Of a stretch of 64,000 bases of DNA, positions 12,195 through 25,300 are shown one piece after another (the stretch's first letter is position 1; each line of letters begins with the position of its first letter). Position numbers and translations under genes: made by a program. The stretch comes from Dendrolimus kikuchii (taxonomy: Eukaryota > Arthropoda > Insecta > Lepidoptera > Lasiocampidae). A model generated the notes under the pieces. It worked only from the letters and a program-made list of their open reading frames with translations, made no database searches and was not told the origin of the DNA. The stretch covers positions 12,845,501 to 12,909,500 of the forward strand of contig CM034402.1 of NCBI GenBank assembly GCA_019925095.2. The letters run 5' to 3'.

Positions 12195-12430
12195 GTATGC
12201 AACGTTTGTCAAGAACGTTTCTCTTGCGCACCGTTGGGATTCCAAATGAGCTAGCTCCCAGCTAAGGTTCTCCCACAACACTACGATATAGGGTTTTCCA
12301 AAAAGCGTGTTATAAAATTCCTTCGAGGCCAGTAGTGCGTATGTAACTTCTCTGATATCACAAATATCCATAGGCAATGGTATCCGCTTTCCATCAGGTA
12401 AACCGTCGTCAGCCAGTCCATTATATCTTT
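12195..12430 (-). repeat. interspersed repeat fragment
   Basis: On the minus strand it has 'gatggaaagcggataccatt' followed by 'gcctatggatatttgtgata', close to the head phrase of class A repeats. The open frame over it is repeat-derived. A second related fragment lies at about 12838-12960 on the + strand ('caaacaggcagacggcccag'). Confidence 0.5.
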
Positions 12431-13509
12431 TTTTTTACGAGGTGTAATCCATCAGGGACACCCTACCGCTCGGGGATAATTCTACTAAGGGGATAATAGT
12501 GTTGGACTCACGATGGCATGCTCGGACTTACCAAATAAACCACCTTTTTCATGCACCTCGACGCCGTATGTCAGGACCTCGGGAACCAAAGACACGTCCG
12601 ATGGTCCTGACGGCGACGGCTCATACAGCCCTCCTAAATAGAGCAGAATGTTGATCCACCACCATTATCAATAAGTCGCGCGTGCGGGAACTTAGCGCAG
12701 CGCCATCTCTATCTGAACGATAAGTATCCACACCTTATCGTTCATTGCCCTGTCCATTATACCTACCTACTCTAGCACCTCTAGCTAAAAAAAAAATTAA
12801 GAACAACACGTTTAAAACACACTTGAATGTTGCCTTTTTTATTGCGAAGCGGCAAACAGGCAGACGGCCCAGCTAATATAAAGTCGTTGCCATCGCCTAT
12901 AGTTGTCTGCAACGCCAGGGGCGAAGATAATGCGATGTCAGGCTTTAGGTCTGAATCCTAATGAGAATTGGATAGGTGGATGGAATATCGGAACTCTCAT
13001 TCATCGCAAGAAACACGATTAGCTCCAAGCTAAGCGATTCACGCTGATATTATGTGAGACCGTGGTATCACACCAATCGAGCCAGCCTCAAGAGCTGTAA
13101 TCAAAATAATGCATACAGCACGGGTATACCAGATATTGTATCTATGTATTGTAGTAATAAACTTGTACATTTCAATAAATTTTTTTAGACGAATATAACA
13201 CTCGTCAAAGTTCGAGACTAAATACAGTAAGGTTCAAGTTTAAGCCCTAAGCGCAGGACGGCATTCCAACAAACATCGCGTAATGGCCACAACGGGGCAG
13301 AAACTTTTATCATCTGACCGGCATGTCGGAGTTAGGCGCATAAACTTTTATTTCACTCTTAAACGATGTTTGTAGGTTGTTGAGTTTTGATATTTTGACC
13401 GTTATACGATTATCTAAGTTCTTATTACGCATTTACGTTTTGGGTTTCCGCATTTAACGCTTGGTTTTATGCTCAATTGAACTTTTGGTGCGGATAGTTA
13501 GCAACATTA

Positions 13510-16402
13510 AAGTCGCCAAAACAAAGAGACACACTAGAAAAATGAACTCTATTCTAAATGTGATTAGTGTCAAATCGAGATGATTTCATACTAAATCAAA
13601 ATTCCAATAGTATTATTACTGTTATAAAAATCTTTTTCATTTTTATAACGTAACTAGTATTGGCCTTCGACTTCATTTTCATTACTTAGATAGCAAAGAT
13701 TAAAGTTATTTTATCAATATGTAAAATTGAATAAATATTTAATATGACAATACATGAATCCTGGATATATTCATAAACTCCCGATATTTGTAATTTACTA
13801 AAGACTTATTCAACTACAGATGTTTCTTCACTAAGGATTTCTAATAATTACAGACAGTGTCTTGTGATTTGCGAACATTGCGTCAAAGTTGATCTAGTGG
13901 TTTGGAAGTGGAAGGAAATCCCGGGAAATCTCAAGAGTCCCAATATGGTCATGTATAAAAATGTCATAAAGTATTAAACTATGCTGTAATAAGAGTAACA
14001 CGAATAGTTTTCATGCTATATCTAGGCGCATTATTCCCAAGAAAATTTTGGAACTTTCCGTCACTAAAGTATAGGAGTAAAAACATGAAAAAGTGAATCC
14101 AGTTTCCTGACAAATTACACTAGAATTCCCATGATATTAGCTTTTTCAGCATTTAAGTAAAAAATGTCTGTATAATAGTGAAAACCTCATAGAAATTAAC
14201 ATATTTATGAAAAAAAAAACATTAATTGTTTCAATTTTCCATCAATCAAACAATTGGATCCCAATTGGTTTTTTTAATAGCTTCAATGTACAGACAAAGC
14301 TATTTTACAATATTAACTTAATTTTAACATTTCATTTGACATAATACACTATGTATATGTGAGTATATTTTCTATGTATATGTGAGTTTGTTGAAATATC
14401 TACTAAAGAGTTTCAATACATAAGAAATTTAGAATTCGAGATAAACCTTTTTTTATCAGCAATGAATAATTGATGTTTCTTGGATACTATTTTAATGTCT
14501 AATACGTATATGAATTCTCATGATCTATACTGAGATCATACTATACATATATATAATATACCCCAGTCATTGAAAAAAGCTTAATCTAACGTTCTGGTGA
14601 AATCGTATCGGAATCAGCCAATTTTTATGCAGTATAACGACTTTAAAGCACTAGGAAGTTTTCGCGGGGTTCCCGGAATATAAACTAACAAAGCATTCGG
14701 AAAAGAACGTAAACCATCGTTTTAGTATCAATTGAATCTGAATCAACTAATTGTTATGCAAATAAATAATTTATACTTTTTCTATTTTTACTTATTTGAA
14801 AAAGAAAGTGCATTGTGTTTTAGTATAAGCTAATTTATATGCATACTAACCACTAGAAACCACCCTCGGGAAAATTTCCGTGAGATGCCCAGGACACAAA
14901 GTATTGCTGTATTTAAAAAATAATGTATCGTGTCTAAAATCGTGTAAGAATAAATAAACTAATTTGTAAGCGTCCTAACAACTTTAACCAGCTCCTGAGA
15001 AAATTCGCGGGATCCCCAGGATAAAAAGTATCACAGATTTAATTTCAGAAAATTTGCTATCAATGAGTAAAAACATCGCATCGAAATAAGAAAGCTTTTT
15101 TTTATTCTGGCCTCTTTAAACCGTTCCCGGAAAATTTCCCGTGCGATTCCGGAATAAAAGGTAGCGCAGAATTTAAGTGTGAGAATTTGCTCACGATCAG
15201 CGAAAATCGAATCGCAATCGGCCTAGTAGTTTTTACGTAAATCCCGAACAAACAGAAAAACCGACTAACAGACAAGAAATCTAAAAAAAATCATCGTGTC
15301 TCCATCGTTTATATAGTCTATTCCAATTGTGTTTTTTTTTTAATAACTTCAATGTAGAGAGACGACATATTTAGCATATTATAATATTATAGACTATCGT
15401 CTGCCCGCGAAACTTCCTTCGCGTTTCCATGATGATGATACATTTGATAGTCAAGTATGTTTGAACAGTTCTTTATGGTGGTTAAAGAAGCGTTCAAACT
15501 TACTCTAACTCTCTATGAATAAGACAGTTAGTATTTAGTAAAAACGAAAACTTAAAGCTGAAAAGCAGTGTCATCAAGTATTAAAGAATGTAAACAAAAG
15601 TATGAAAAACCTGATTTAATTAAGAGAACTGAAATATCTGGTTAGAAACAGGAACTTGAGACTATTTATAAAATTTGTAGGTTAATAATATATCTTTAGT
15701 TAGCTGGGCTCGGCTAATATCTCTGTTCCATCTGAAATAATATTATAGTTAGGTACTGTGGCCAAATGCAACTTAGTTATAAAGTTAAAATGAACGCCGT
15801 TATTAATTGGCTATATTAGAGTATATATGTCATGGTTAAATTGTACAGACCGTTAGATTATAATCTATCTCGAGAGCTATTGAAATATTGTGAACCGGAA
15901 CAAACTGCTTACAATTTAACGCATTATTTCCCGATAGATTATAATCTATCGACGTGAAATCGTTCTGTGTCCATAGAGTTAGTAATAAAACATAGGTGGG
16001 TCAGTCAAAAATACTAAAGATTCGATCTCTGCCCTTATGGGTTAGAAGTTTTAACAATGTTTGTAAGTAGTCAATAAGTGATACTTCCAATCCCAGTGTT
16101 TACCCTCGATTAAAGGTTCCGTAATAAATATTATTATGCACATATCATCCTCTTCGTCAATCACACTGCTGTGATCAGGAGTTTTTTTTAAGTTTCAAAC
16201 GTCTTCAGAATTGATTTCATTAATTTCACATTAGGAAAGAAAGGTGCTTTTCATTCAATGCAAATTTAGCAATAAGTAATTCAATTTGAAATACATAATT
16301 CGAAATACAATTTTGGTTTAGTATGAAATCATCTCGATTTGACACTAATCACATTTAGAATAGAGTTCATTTTTCTAGTGTGTCTCTTTGTTTTGGCGAC
16401 TT
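13510..16402. mobile_element. 2.9-kb element with 94-bp terminal inverted repeats
   Basis: The left end at 13510-13603 and the right end at 16309-16402 are reverse complements over 94 bp with a single mismatch. They start AAGTCGCCAAAACAAAGAG. The flanks are TTAA on the left and TGAA on the right if the ends are set one base inward, which could be a mutated TTAA duplication; no perfect target duplication was found. The interior has no transposase that I can recognise and contains several class C segments (14560-15430), so this looks like a non-autonomous or heavily invaded DNA element. Confidence 0.75.
14560..15430. repeat. cluster of class C repeat segments
   Basis: Four or more tandemly arranged, diverged segments each contain a 'gggaaaattcgcggga' type phrase followed by 'ggataaaaagtatcacag' type phrases and 'atcgaatcgcaatcggcc'. 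They lie inside the 94-bp-TIR element and are non-coding. Confidence 0.55.
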
Positions 16403-17870
16403 GAATGTAATATGAATATATAATCCAAGTCTCGTGCAAACGAAAGCATATGAAGTATTCTTCTCTTCTTGGCAAAGCGATGCAATACTTTAGTAATGTG
16501 CAAGTATCTACAACACCTATAAAAGTATGTTAATATTAGATCAAAGAAGGTTATTTTATTCTAAGCCCTCCCCGTAACTCTACAATGCAGCGGCTATCTC
16601 ATAAATCAAGTTGCAAATCTCCTATGTCGTCGCAGCACCCAAGTCGCATTATTATAAAAGTTGGTAACGATAGAACTTTGCACCTAAATCCGTTGAAGTC
16701 GCGTCCCGGATTTCAATGGTGATGAATCTTGAGTTCGTGGCACGTGAGGACCAACTTAAAAGTAAGCGTCATGGGACAGCAATGTGCTAAGTTTTAATAT
16801 GTGTAATGAAACTCGAAACATTTGAACAACGTAGTTTGCGACTTCAACCGCCAAAGAGGAAGGAAGCTTCCTATTTATAGTTGAGAGATTCCAGAAAGTG
16901 ATCACATTCCCGAAGTACCCAACAAAGTTACATATAAGTATTTACTATGAAATTGATAAAACGTTGACTATTACAAGAAAAAGGCTCATTTGCCTTATGC
17001 GAGGAAACTTAGAAAACTCTCTTCGAAGGAACTCGATACTTCAATAAAAAGTAGCGATTTTCTGTATACCTACAAAAACAATTGTTACTTATCATATATC
17101 ATTCTATAACCATCGTGCATTTACAAACATTTATACGTTATATGAACTACAAGTTCTTATCAAGAACTAATTAATTCATTCTAATTAGAATCAAATGTCA
17201 AAGTACTGACAAATTACTGATAGATAATAATGGTTGAATAAGTTTTCAATTTAGAACAGAATATTGTTGTTATTGTATTGAAAGTTTAAAAATAAAACAA
17301 ATCGCAATTTTGATAAATTTATTACCAATTTAACCTTTCTTAAATCAATATATGCAACGTATCAAATCCTTCAATGCTTACAACAATAGGCGTAATAGCC
17401 ACTTATAATCTACAGTTCTACACTAAACATTAGGTACTTTATATTGCAGAAAACTAAGCAACACAAAATCTATATTATAAAATTCTAAACATGCCAGTTT
17501 CAAGTCAAGCGTGGACGAAGTCGCGGGCAAATCCTAGTTTTATACAAAATTAAAAATTTAATAACCAGCAACGAAACACCTCTAAAAATGAAAATGTGTT
17601 TGTTACCTTTAAGTTTATTCATAAGTATCTTCAAGTTGGTGCTGTGGGTGACCAATTATAATAATTACAAAGCTTCTTTGTATTCTGTTTTTATACTTAG
17701 CAGTCCCCTAACGCGACGACACTTGGGTCAAAATATTACTTAGTACTTATAATAAACTTAAAAGGACAACAAACATATTTTATTTTTTTACTTTTTAAAG
17801 GCCTTTTATGTCGCGGTTTAGTTAAATTTTTTAATTCTTATGTTTGCTTATAACAAACCGGCAAATGGTT
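16403..17870. other. intergenic stretch, no gene seen
   Basis: AT-rich sequence with a short class C end at about 17505-17540 ('gtggacgaagtcgcgggcaa'). No exon recognised. Confidence 0.45.
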
Positions 17871-18175
17871 CTATTGACTAAGTGGTTAACGGCGCCAACG
17901 GACATCTCCATCGATTACCAAGGGAGCCGATGATTTGCCTATCTCGGTGAAACTTCAAATAATGCATTTGCGTTTCAAATAACGGGGGGGGTGGGGGGTT
18001 CGAACCCTGCACCATGCATTTGGGCAGTTTTACCAAAAGTGAAGAAAAACATCTTGTTGAAACCGGTACATCGAGATCACTGATAAAACATACCAATCTG
18101 CCTTTGACAAGCTTGGCGGGTATAATGTCCGATGGGGAACCCCAAGCCCAGCCGTCGAACATTTAAAGGCCAATA
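17870..18175 (+). mobile_element. diverged SINE, class F
   Basis: It has 'ggttcgaaccctgcaccatg' (B-box-like) and the later phrases 'acatcgagatcactgataa', 'gacaagcttggcgggtataa' and 'ccaagcccagccgtcgaaca', in the same order as the better copy at 23441-23745. It contains a G-rich run (18004-18020 region) not seen in the others. Confidence 0.55.
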
Positions 18176-18224
18176 CAATACATAATTATAGTTCATTTAC
18201 TTTACATTATATTTCCTGGTATAT

Positions 18225-18330
18225 AGCAGACAGGCTAATGGCCCGCCTGATGCAAAGTGGTTACCGTCGCCTATGGACATTTGCATCACCAGAATTGTTA
18301 CCAACTTGCTACTGGCCTGGGGCTCAATTC
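18225..18330 (+). repeat. class A repeat fragment
   Basis: 'agcagacaggctaatggccc' followed by 'gttaccgtcgcctatggaca' matches the head of the class A repeats at 21.2 and 31.2 kb. It is truncated after about 100 bp. Confidence 0.5.
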
Positions 18331-18596
18331 TGCTATTTCAATATCCTGGCATTACGAAGATATTCAAAGTATGATTTGACTATGAGTGTCAAAAATTCGC
18401 ATTCTACTAAATCCAAAATATCTTCTCGATATCGTCGCAGCGGAATATTAGTAGAAAAAAATTGGTATTACCATTAGCGGAAATGGCCTTAGCCGAAATG
18501 AATATGGAAAAGCTACCAACATTTCAAACATTTATTTTGCAAGTTTTCGATTATAAATATTTATAAAAATAGAGTGGCTTTCCCACGGGCACACCA

Positions 18597-18639
18597 TTAG
18601 AATTAATTGAAATGAAATGATCATTTCAATTAATTCTAA
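18597..18639. repeat. perfect hairpin, 19-bp arms
   Basis: TTAGAATTAATTGAAATGA, a 5-nt loop, then the exact reverse complement TCATTTCAATTAATTCTAA. It is immediately left of a class A repeat. Confidence 0.8.
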
Positions 18640-18654
18640 AACTTTTACATATAA

Positions 18655-18975
18655 AACTTTATCCGTGCAGGAACGGAGAAAGAATAAAATTTCCTGCGGC
18701 CAGGCGGCCTGTCGTAAGAGGCGACAAAACTACCCACAGCCAGGTGGTAGGGCATTTGCCCGACTGGATAGCTACCACCCCTAGTCTAAAGTATGTCGCC
18801 ATAACAACCTTGGGTTGTATTCCAGCATTAGTGACCAGGTTCCAGTCTCCCTTAAGAGAGCAGCAGCGCATTAGTGGCACCTTTGGTGTTGCAAATGGCC
18901 ATAGGTGATGATAACCACTTTCCATCAAGTGGGCCGTCTGTCCTGTCTACTGAACTCCTGCAATAATTTTTTTTT
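18655..18975 (-). mobile_element. class A retroposon-like repeat
   Basis: Full-length-looking copy in minus orientation relative to those at 21.2 and 31.2 kb. It runs from 'ttatccgtgcaggaacggag' through 'cagccaggtggtagggcatt' to 'tcctgcaataattttttttt', an A-rich end in this reading. The open frame across it is repeat-derived. Confidence 0.65.
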
Positions 18976-19313
18976 TAAAAGAACAAATATTTAAAACAAC
19001 ATCTAACTTTTAAAATATTATTATACGAATAATTGTAATTACTTTTCAAACAATACTTAATGCGCTATTTGACTTCGCTATTTGTACCTACCTATGACAT
19101 CATAAGTAGTTATACTCGTACACAATCTATGAGGCTGCAACGTTCTGTAACTTTATAAAAAGTATCTCAATTGATTTAACATCTCATTGCCTTATTTAAT
19201 ATCACCTTTAAAAAACCCATATTGTAATGCTCTGGGAAAACTTCTTGGGATACATACACGAGTGTAATAATGAAAAGAACAAAGAGCGGTTGATTTATTT
19301 ACTTAAAATAATA

Positions 19314-22300
19314 TCAGACATTATGTTTCCTCTTGGCCGATGGCTTCTCGAAGACCTGTTTCATGCCGCCCCTGAAGTTGGCCAGCCTGGCTGCCGTGCC
19401 CTCGTTGCTCCAAGCCGAATCGAACTCAGTCGTGTCTTGGTCGACCAGGTGCGTGTACTTCGTGCGGCCAGAACGGCCGAACTTCTTCACTTGCATCACC
19501 TACAAAGTAATTATCAAGATAGGTACAATATTCATGATTATATTTTATTTATTTTTTAAGTTTAACACTTGGCATCTAGGCCTTTAAGCCAGACGCCGTT
19601 GTATTGTAGGCTACAATTGACGTCATTCAACGGAGTTCCTGTGAAGACTCGAAAGGCCACATTTGGCTATATAGTTCACATTTCTCGCAAAAACACATAA
19701 TTACTACTCAAAAACTATCAATATCCTACAACTATTGTTCATTTTAAAGTAATTTTACACATTTTTATAAAATAAAACTGCATAGCACAACGTCCCCTTT
19801 CGGTTTCCGCCAAAAACTCCATGATTTTATTTAAAATATGTTCCACTAGAGAACATTTTTTAGTCCAAGAAAATAAGATAGAGTCCCGAACTCTCACAGT
19901 GAAGCCGGCTAAAAGAAGACGATTACATCGCAGTGCGTTACGAGCACGCAGACGCGCTGCACGTTATTATACCAGAACTCCTTTACATATATACACATAT
20001 CGAGTGTAGCATATTATTTTATCGTAAGCGACATTTGTACCTAAATATATTTTTTATTACATAAGGCATATTTTTAACTATTATTTTACATACATACATA
20101 CATAACTTCACGCCAGTTCTATTGCGGGGTAGGCACGAACTATTATTTTGTTTTAAGATATTCGATTTTTAATTCAGTAAAGTAATATACATTTATGTAC
20201 AAATGTTGCTTACAATAAGATGGCGGTAATGGCTAGATATACCCAATAACGCTGGAATACGTTCCAGTGGCAACAATTTTATTATCCACTAAGATATGCC
20301 CGCGACTTCGTCCATGCTTGACTTGAATTTCCCGCGGGGTATTCGAGACAGAAAGTACCGCAACATTTAAAAAATAATGTAAGCTATCGTTTTAGTGAAA
20401 ACTGTGTCGGTATAAGCTAATTTTTATGCACCCGAACAATTACAAACCGCTCCCGGGAAAATTCCAACGCGATTTCCGTGATAGAAAATATCACATATTT
20501 TATTACAAAAATTTGCTATCGACCGGTGAAAAAATCGCATTGGAATTTGACTTTTTTTTAAATCTGTCAATTTTAAATAATTCCAGAAAAAATCCCGGGA
20601 TAAAAAGTAGCGCATATTTTAAGTCTATTAATTTGCTGGCGATCAGCGAAAACGGCGTCTAAATCGTGAAACGTGAATCTCTAACAGACAGACAAATAAA
20701 ATAAAAAAATTGTATCGCGTTCTCCGTCGATTATATTATAGTCCATTCCAGTTGTTTTTTTAAGTATTTTCAATACATAGACACAGCATGTTTAGAATTT
20801 TATAACATTATAGATAGATAGACGACGCAAGCCATGTATATATATATACTACGTAAGTTTATGTACGTACGCAGGTTTATAAAAAATGGTTTACTTATTT
20901 GACGATTTTGTTTACTTAGGGTCCATCTGTATTTTTATACGCCTAAGGTTAAACAGATTAAAAATTGAGTCTCCTCTACCTTTTCTATGTACTCTGCTGC
21001 GGAATATGTTATTGTTGTTTGAACAAAAGAAGCGGCCAGAAACTTCATAGTAATAATTCTTTAAGTACTTTAGGCACCAGAACAAATGTTAACAAACTCA
21101 CCTTAGGCAGCACAGTCTTGTCGAAATGGTCGTCCAATGTTGCGCCAGAGAAGTCTTGCTTAAGCACATCTTCCTCCTTATCCAAGTAGAAAGCACCTCT
21201 GAAAATTAAATATTATGTTATGATTTTACAAAATCATTGTTTTTTTTTTATTGCAGGAGATCAGCAGACAGGCAGACCGCCCACTTGATGGAAAGCAGTT
21301 ACCATCGCCTATGGACATTTGCAACAGCAAAGTTGCTACAAATGTGCTGCTGCTCTCTTCAGGGAAACTGGAACCTGGTCGCTAATGCCGGAACACAACT
21401 CAAGGTTATTATGGCGACATACTTTAGACCAGGGGTGGTAGCCATCCAGTCGGGCAAATGCGCTACCACCTGGCTGTGGGTTGTTAAGTCGCCTCTTACG
21501 ACAGGCCGCCCGGCCGCAGGAAATTGTATTCTTTCTCCGTTCCTGCACGGATAAAAATTGCATTGTCTACTATAAATAATAAAAAGACATTTTGTCCATG
21601 TTTGTTTGTTTGTGACAAACTCATAATTTTGAATTGTAAAACATAATAATGAATTTTGATGCATTTATACTATAAACTAGGATATGCCCACGACTTCGTC
21701 CACAATTGATTTAAAATTAATAATAAAATGGTGATGAAATAGAATGATAAAATATTTCTGTCAATATTCTATTAATTACTTAAAATTGGTTATTGAAAAA
21801 TGTTTTTACTCAGTTAATGATTATTTGAAATGGAACAAGACATAAATAACGCTTTATAACATTCATATTCAGTTTAATTATTTATCATCAGTATATGTAG
21901 TCATGTCACTCGAATTTCATGATATTTTGAACCCTCCCCCGTCCTTGTCACATTCGTGAGAGTCCTCCCTCCCTAGTGTGATATCACATCTTTTGTAATT
22001 TTACATCAAGAAATTATTAAATTGAAACAGCAGTTCCGTAATTAGACGTCACAAAATTAGGACCCTTCCCAACCCTCGACACACAACGGCTTTCGACGAA
22101 GTGAAGAAGAAGAGAAGAAAACCGTGCGGACCCACCCATGTGGACTTATACATAATTAAAGACCAGTACAATTATTATGTACCATGTCATATGCCAATAA
22201 ATTTAATAAAAAAAAAAATAACACATTAAAATTGCTCTCACTGACATGACTACCTATTGTTTTCTGTACTTACATTTCTTGAACTGTATTTTAACGTTAT

Positions 22301-25300
22301 GCAATAAAGTACAGTCTACTCTAAAATTCTTAAAAAATTTAAAACTCTTGTGTTATACCTGTGATAATACTTTTGTAGGAACTTGTACTTTCCCTTCACA
22401 GCCTTATTCGTGACCAGTTTGGGATTAAGCCTCTGTTCAACTCGCCGCTCCTCCTCGGTCATGTTGCGCATGCGCTCGATATTCAATAATTCTTTCTCCA
22501 CACTGTAACACAAAATAAATATTTAAATCATTTTGGAACGAAGTTCCTTATCGCACTTTACTCGACGGATGGGGGCTAGACGAAAAAACTGTTAAGCAAA
22601 ACAAAAAATGCTGACTACTGTATATTATTATACAATTTCGAACTTTAATGCAATGACATAAGATGTAAAATAATATCTATTAGTGAAATATACACTGTTT
22701 TGAAAAAGGGTCTTATAACCAATGTTTATTATACAACTTCTTCGATGGCCTCTCATGGCCTTTGATCGGTCTCCGAAACTTCGTTCTAACCAAGTGTTCC
22801 AAAGACACCTCATTAGTTTTTAATATTTCCGTGCTACACCTGGAATAACATTGGTGTTAGTGACTGTATCACGCAGATGTAGGTAATAGTTTAAGGCATT
22901 ATATGAGATGCAACACTGTTAATGACGTTAAGTATTGACAGGTAACTCATATAATTTTATACTACTAATGTAAGCTAATGATTAACGGCTTTATTTTTTT
23001 CATAACATAATTTGCTTAGCGTGTGGAGATACAGTATGTGTGACTTGTGTCTTGAATATTTTTATAATTTTAAAGTCACAGAGTTTAGTTGATAGTTATT
23101 TCTAATTTTTTACTTATATAGATAGGATAATTGTCTCATATTATTCAAATCAAATCAACAACTTACGCTTCCCTCTCCTCTTTGTCACGTTTGATCCTCC
23201 TCATTTCACGCAATTTCCAGGCCTCATACTCTAGTTCGTCATTTTCGTCATCCGTACAAACGTCATTGATGTTCCCCTCTTTGTACTCGCCCTAAAAGTT
23301 ATTATTAATTATATATTTATTATATAGACCATAGCATACTATATCGGCTCTCTGTTATAACACACCGAGCCTGAAAAACTGTCCAGATGATGCACCACTA
23401 CTAGCATTTCAACCATTTACATAAATATATATATATATACGAAGTCGTGGTAGCGTAATGGCTAGCACACGCGTCCCAAACTCAAAGGGCGCGGATTCGA
23501 TCCTGGCCAAAATGCATGCACCACTTAGTCAGTTTTCTGATCTAATGTGCATACTATTACAATTATCACATGCTAACAACAGTGAAGGAAAACATCGTGA
23601 TGTAACCTGCACATCGAGATAACCGATGTGTCAAACCTGCCAAGCCACCTTGGACAAGCGTGGCGGGTATACTGTCCGTTCCCCTTATAATGGGAGGCCC
23701 GAACCCAGCAGTGGGACATTTATGGGCTGATATTATAATATAATTTATAATAATGATATGTACGTACATATCTGGCAAAATAATATGTATATTAGGGCGA
23801 TTTTTTTACAATAGTGTCCACTGCGGCGATAGTGTAACTTATACTGGTGAATTGGTATACACTTCACTGGAGTTGATTTTCACCTAAAATTCTACTATTT
23901 TTGCTGTTATCTCAGAAGCAATGGACTTTACAAAAAAATGTAAATAGCAAATTTAATGGGAATTTAATTTCCTATAAAAATCGTCTCATAGACCTAATTG
24001 CTTCAATCAATATTTTCTGAGATATTAAACTTTAAGTCATTATTGGTATAAAGTTTTTATGATTTATCTTTTAAAATATACAATATATTTTTATAAATAA
24101 TTTTAATGACAAGTTTTAGTTGTTCTTTAAATTAAACAATCTATGTTGTTTCAGTGTAACAGGACTACCCACTTGTGTATTTCTCTGTTCAGATCTTATT
24201 GTGTCCTCAACCAGTTTAAGTGCTTCCCTTCTTCTCTCTTCCTTTTCTTTTCTTGCCTCTGCTTCTTCTTTCTTTTGCAGCTTAACTTTACGTTCTCTTT
24301 CTGCTACAGTCATCCTTTCTGATGCTCTAACAAACACGGGCTTCACTCTTGGACCTGATAATTTAGAGTAACTTGTATTTGAATTTTTATTCTAATGAAA
24401 AAATAATTGTCTGTCTGTGTTCCTTAGAGATTGTTATTAGCAATACATAAAATTTGAAAGTCTGAGAAACAAAAAAATGTACATATTGTTTTTGAAAATC
24501 TTTTTATTTAAATAAATAGTTGGTCAGAAAAACATTTCTAAAGTCCTATGAAATGTCTTCACTCTCACTCGAACAACGGACTAAAGGGAGTGACGAAATC
24601 ACTTGCGAAGGTACTTTTCAAGAAAATTAGTTTAAATAAATTTTATAGGCATACACCAAAACCCATGAATATTATTTGGAACTCAACACCAGTTTGCGTG
24701 TTTTAGTCATACATTTTGTGTACTTTTACTTGTTGTGATGACAGAATTACTCAGATATTATCTACCTTTTTTTATTGTTAGAATATTAGGTCAACCTGGA
24801 ATGTTAGTTTTGTTAATGTTACATTTTTTATTGCTTATGTACAATAGCCAGGCAGATGGCTCATCTGACAAAGAGTGTCAACACCAGAGGTGTTACGAAT
24901 TTGCTGCTAGTCTTGAAGAAATGTAGAAAGAAAAGAAATGTATTAATCAGAACCAAATATCATTTTGAAATGTGGACCTAAGGAACCTAAGTATACATAA
25001 CAAAGCCTATAAATGTTATTACCTATGTCTTCCTCACTATCTGTGTACTCTGTATCTGATGACCCGCTATCTTCTTTGTCACCTTCCAACATTTCCTCAT
25101 CCTCATCTCTGCCCAGAACTTCTTTTTCTGCCTCTCTACAAAGAAGATATAAAACTTCTTTTATTTACTTTGTTATATACAAATTGTCATAGTACAATCA
25201 AACACAACTCAAATGTGTCTGTCTGTTCTTTCTACTCTTAAATAAATTAATAAATAATATTTTTAAATAGTTTCATTTTATTTACAAGTCTAGCCAGTGC

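Larger units (their letters stand above)
9987..13509. other. intergenic region, no recognised gene
   Basis: There is no confident exon. A class C copy lies at about 11410-11620 and ends 'gcgtcgggccgctagt'. Other repeats are listed separately. One open frame (about 10852-11062, +, ending with a segment like GFHILGIARVEKV) has a fairly protein-like composition, but I do not recognise it and see no splice context, so it is not called. Confidence 0.4.

Noticed and set aside
21237..21664. Open frames of about 75-105 codons on both strands, repeated near 31.1 and 18.7 kb
   Set aside because: All lie in class A repeats and differ between copies by frame-breaking changes; repeat-derived.
23441..23510. 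tRNA-like head 'gtggtagcgtaatggctagc'
   Set aside because: It is followed by a body shared with other copies (17.9, 39.7, 57.6 kb), so it is a SINE head and not a tRNA gene.
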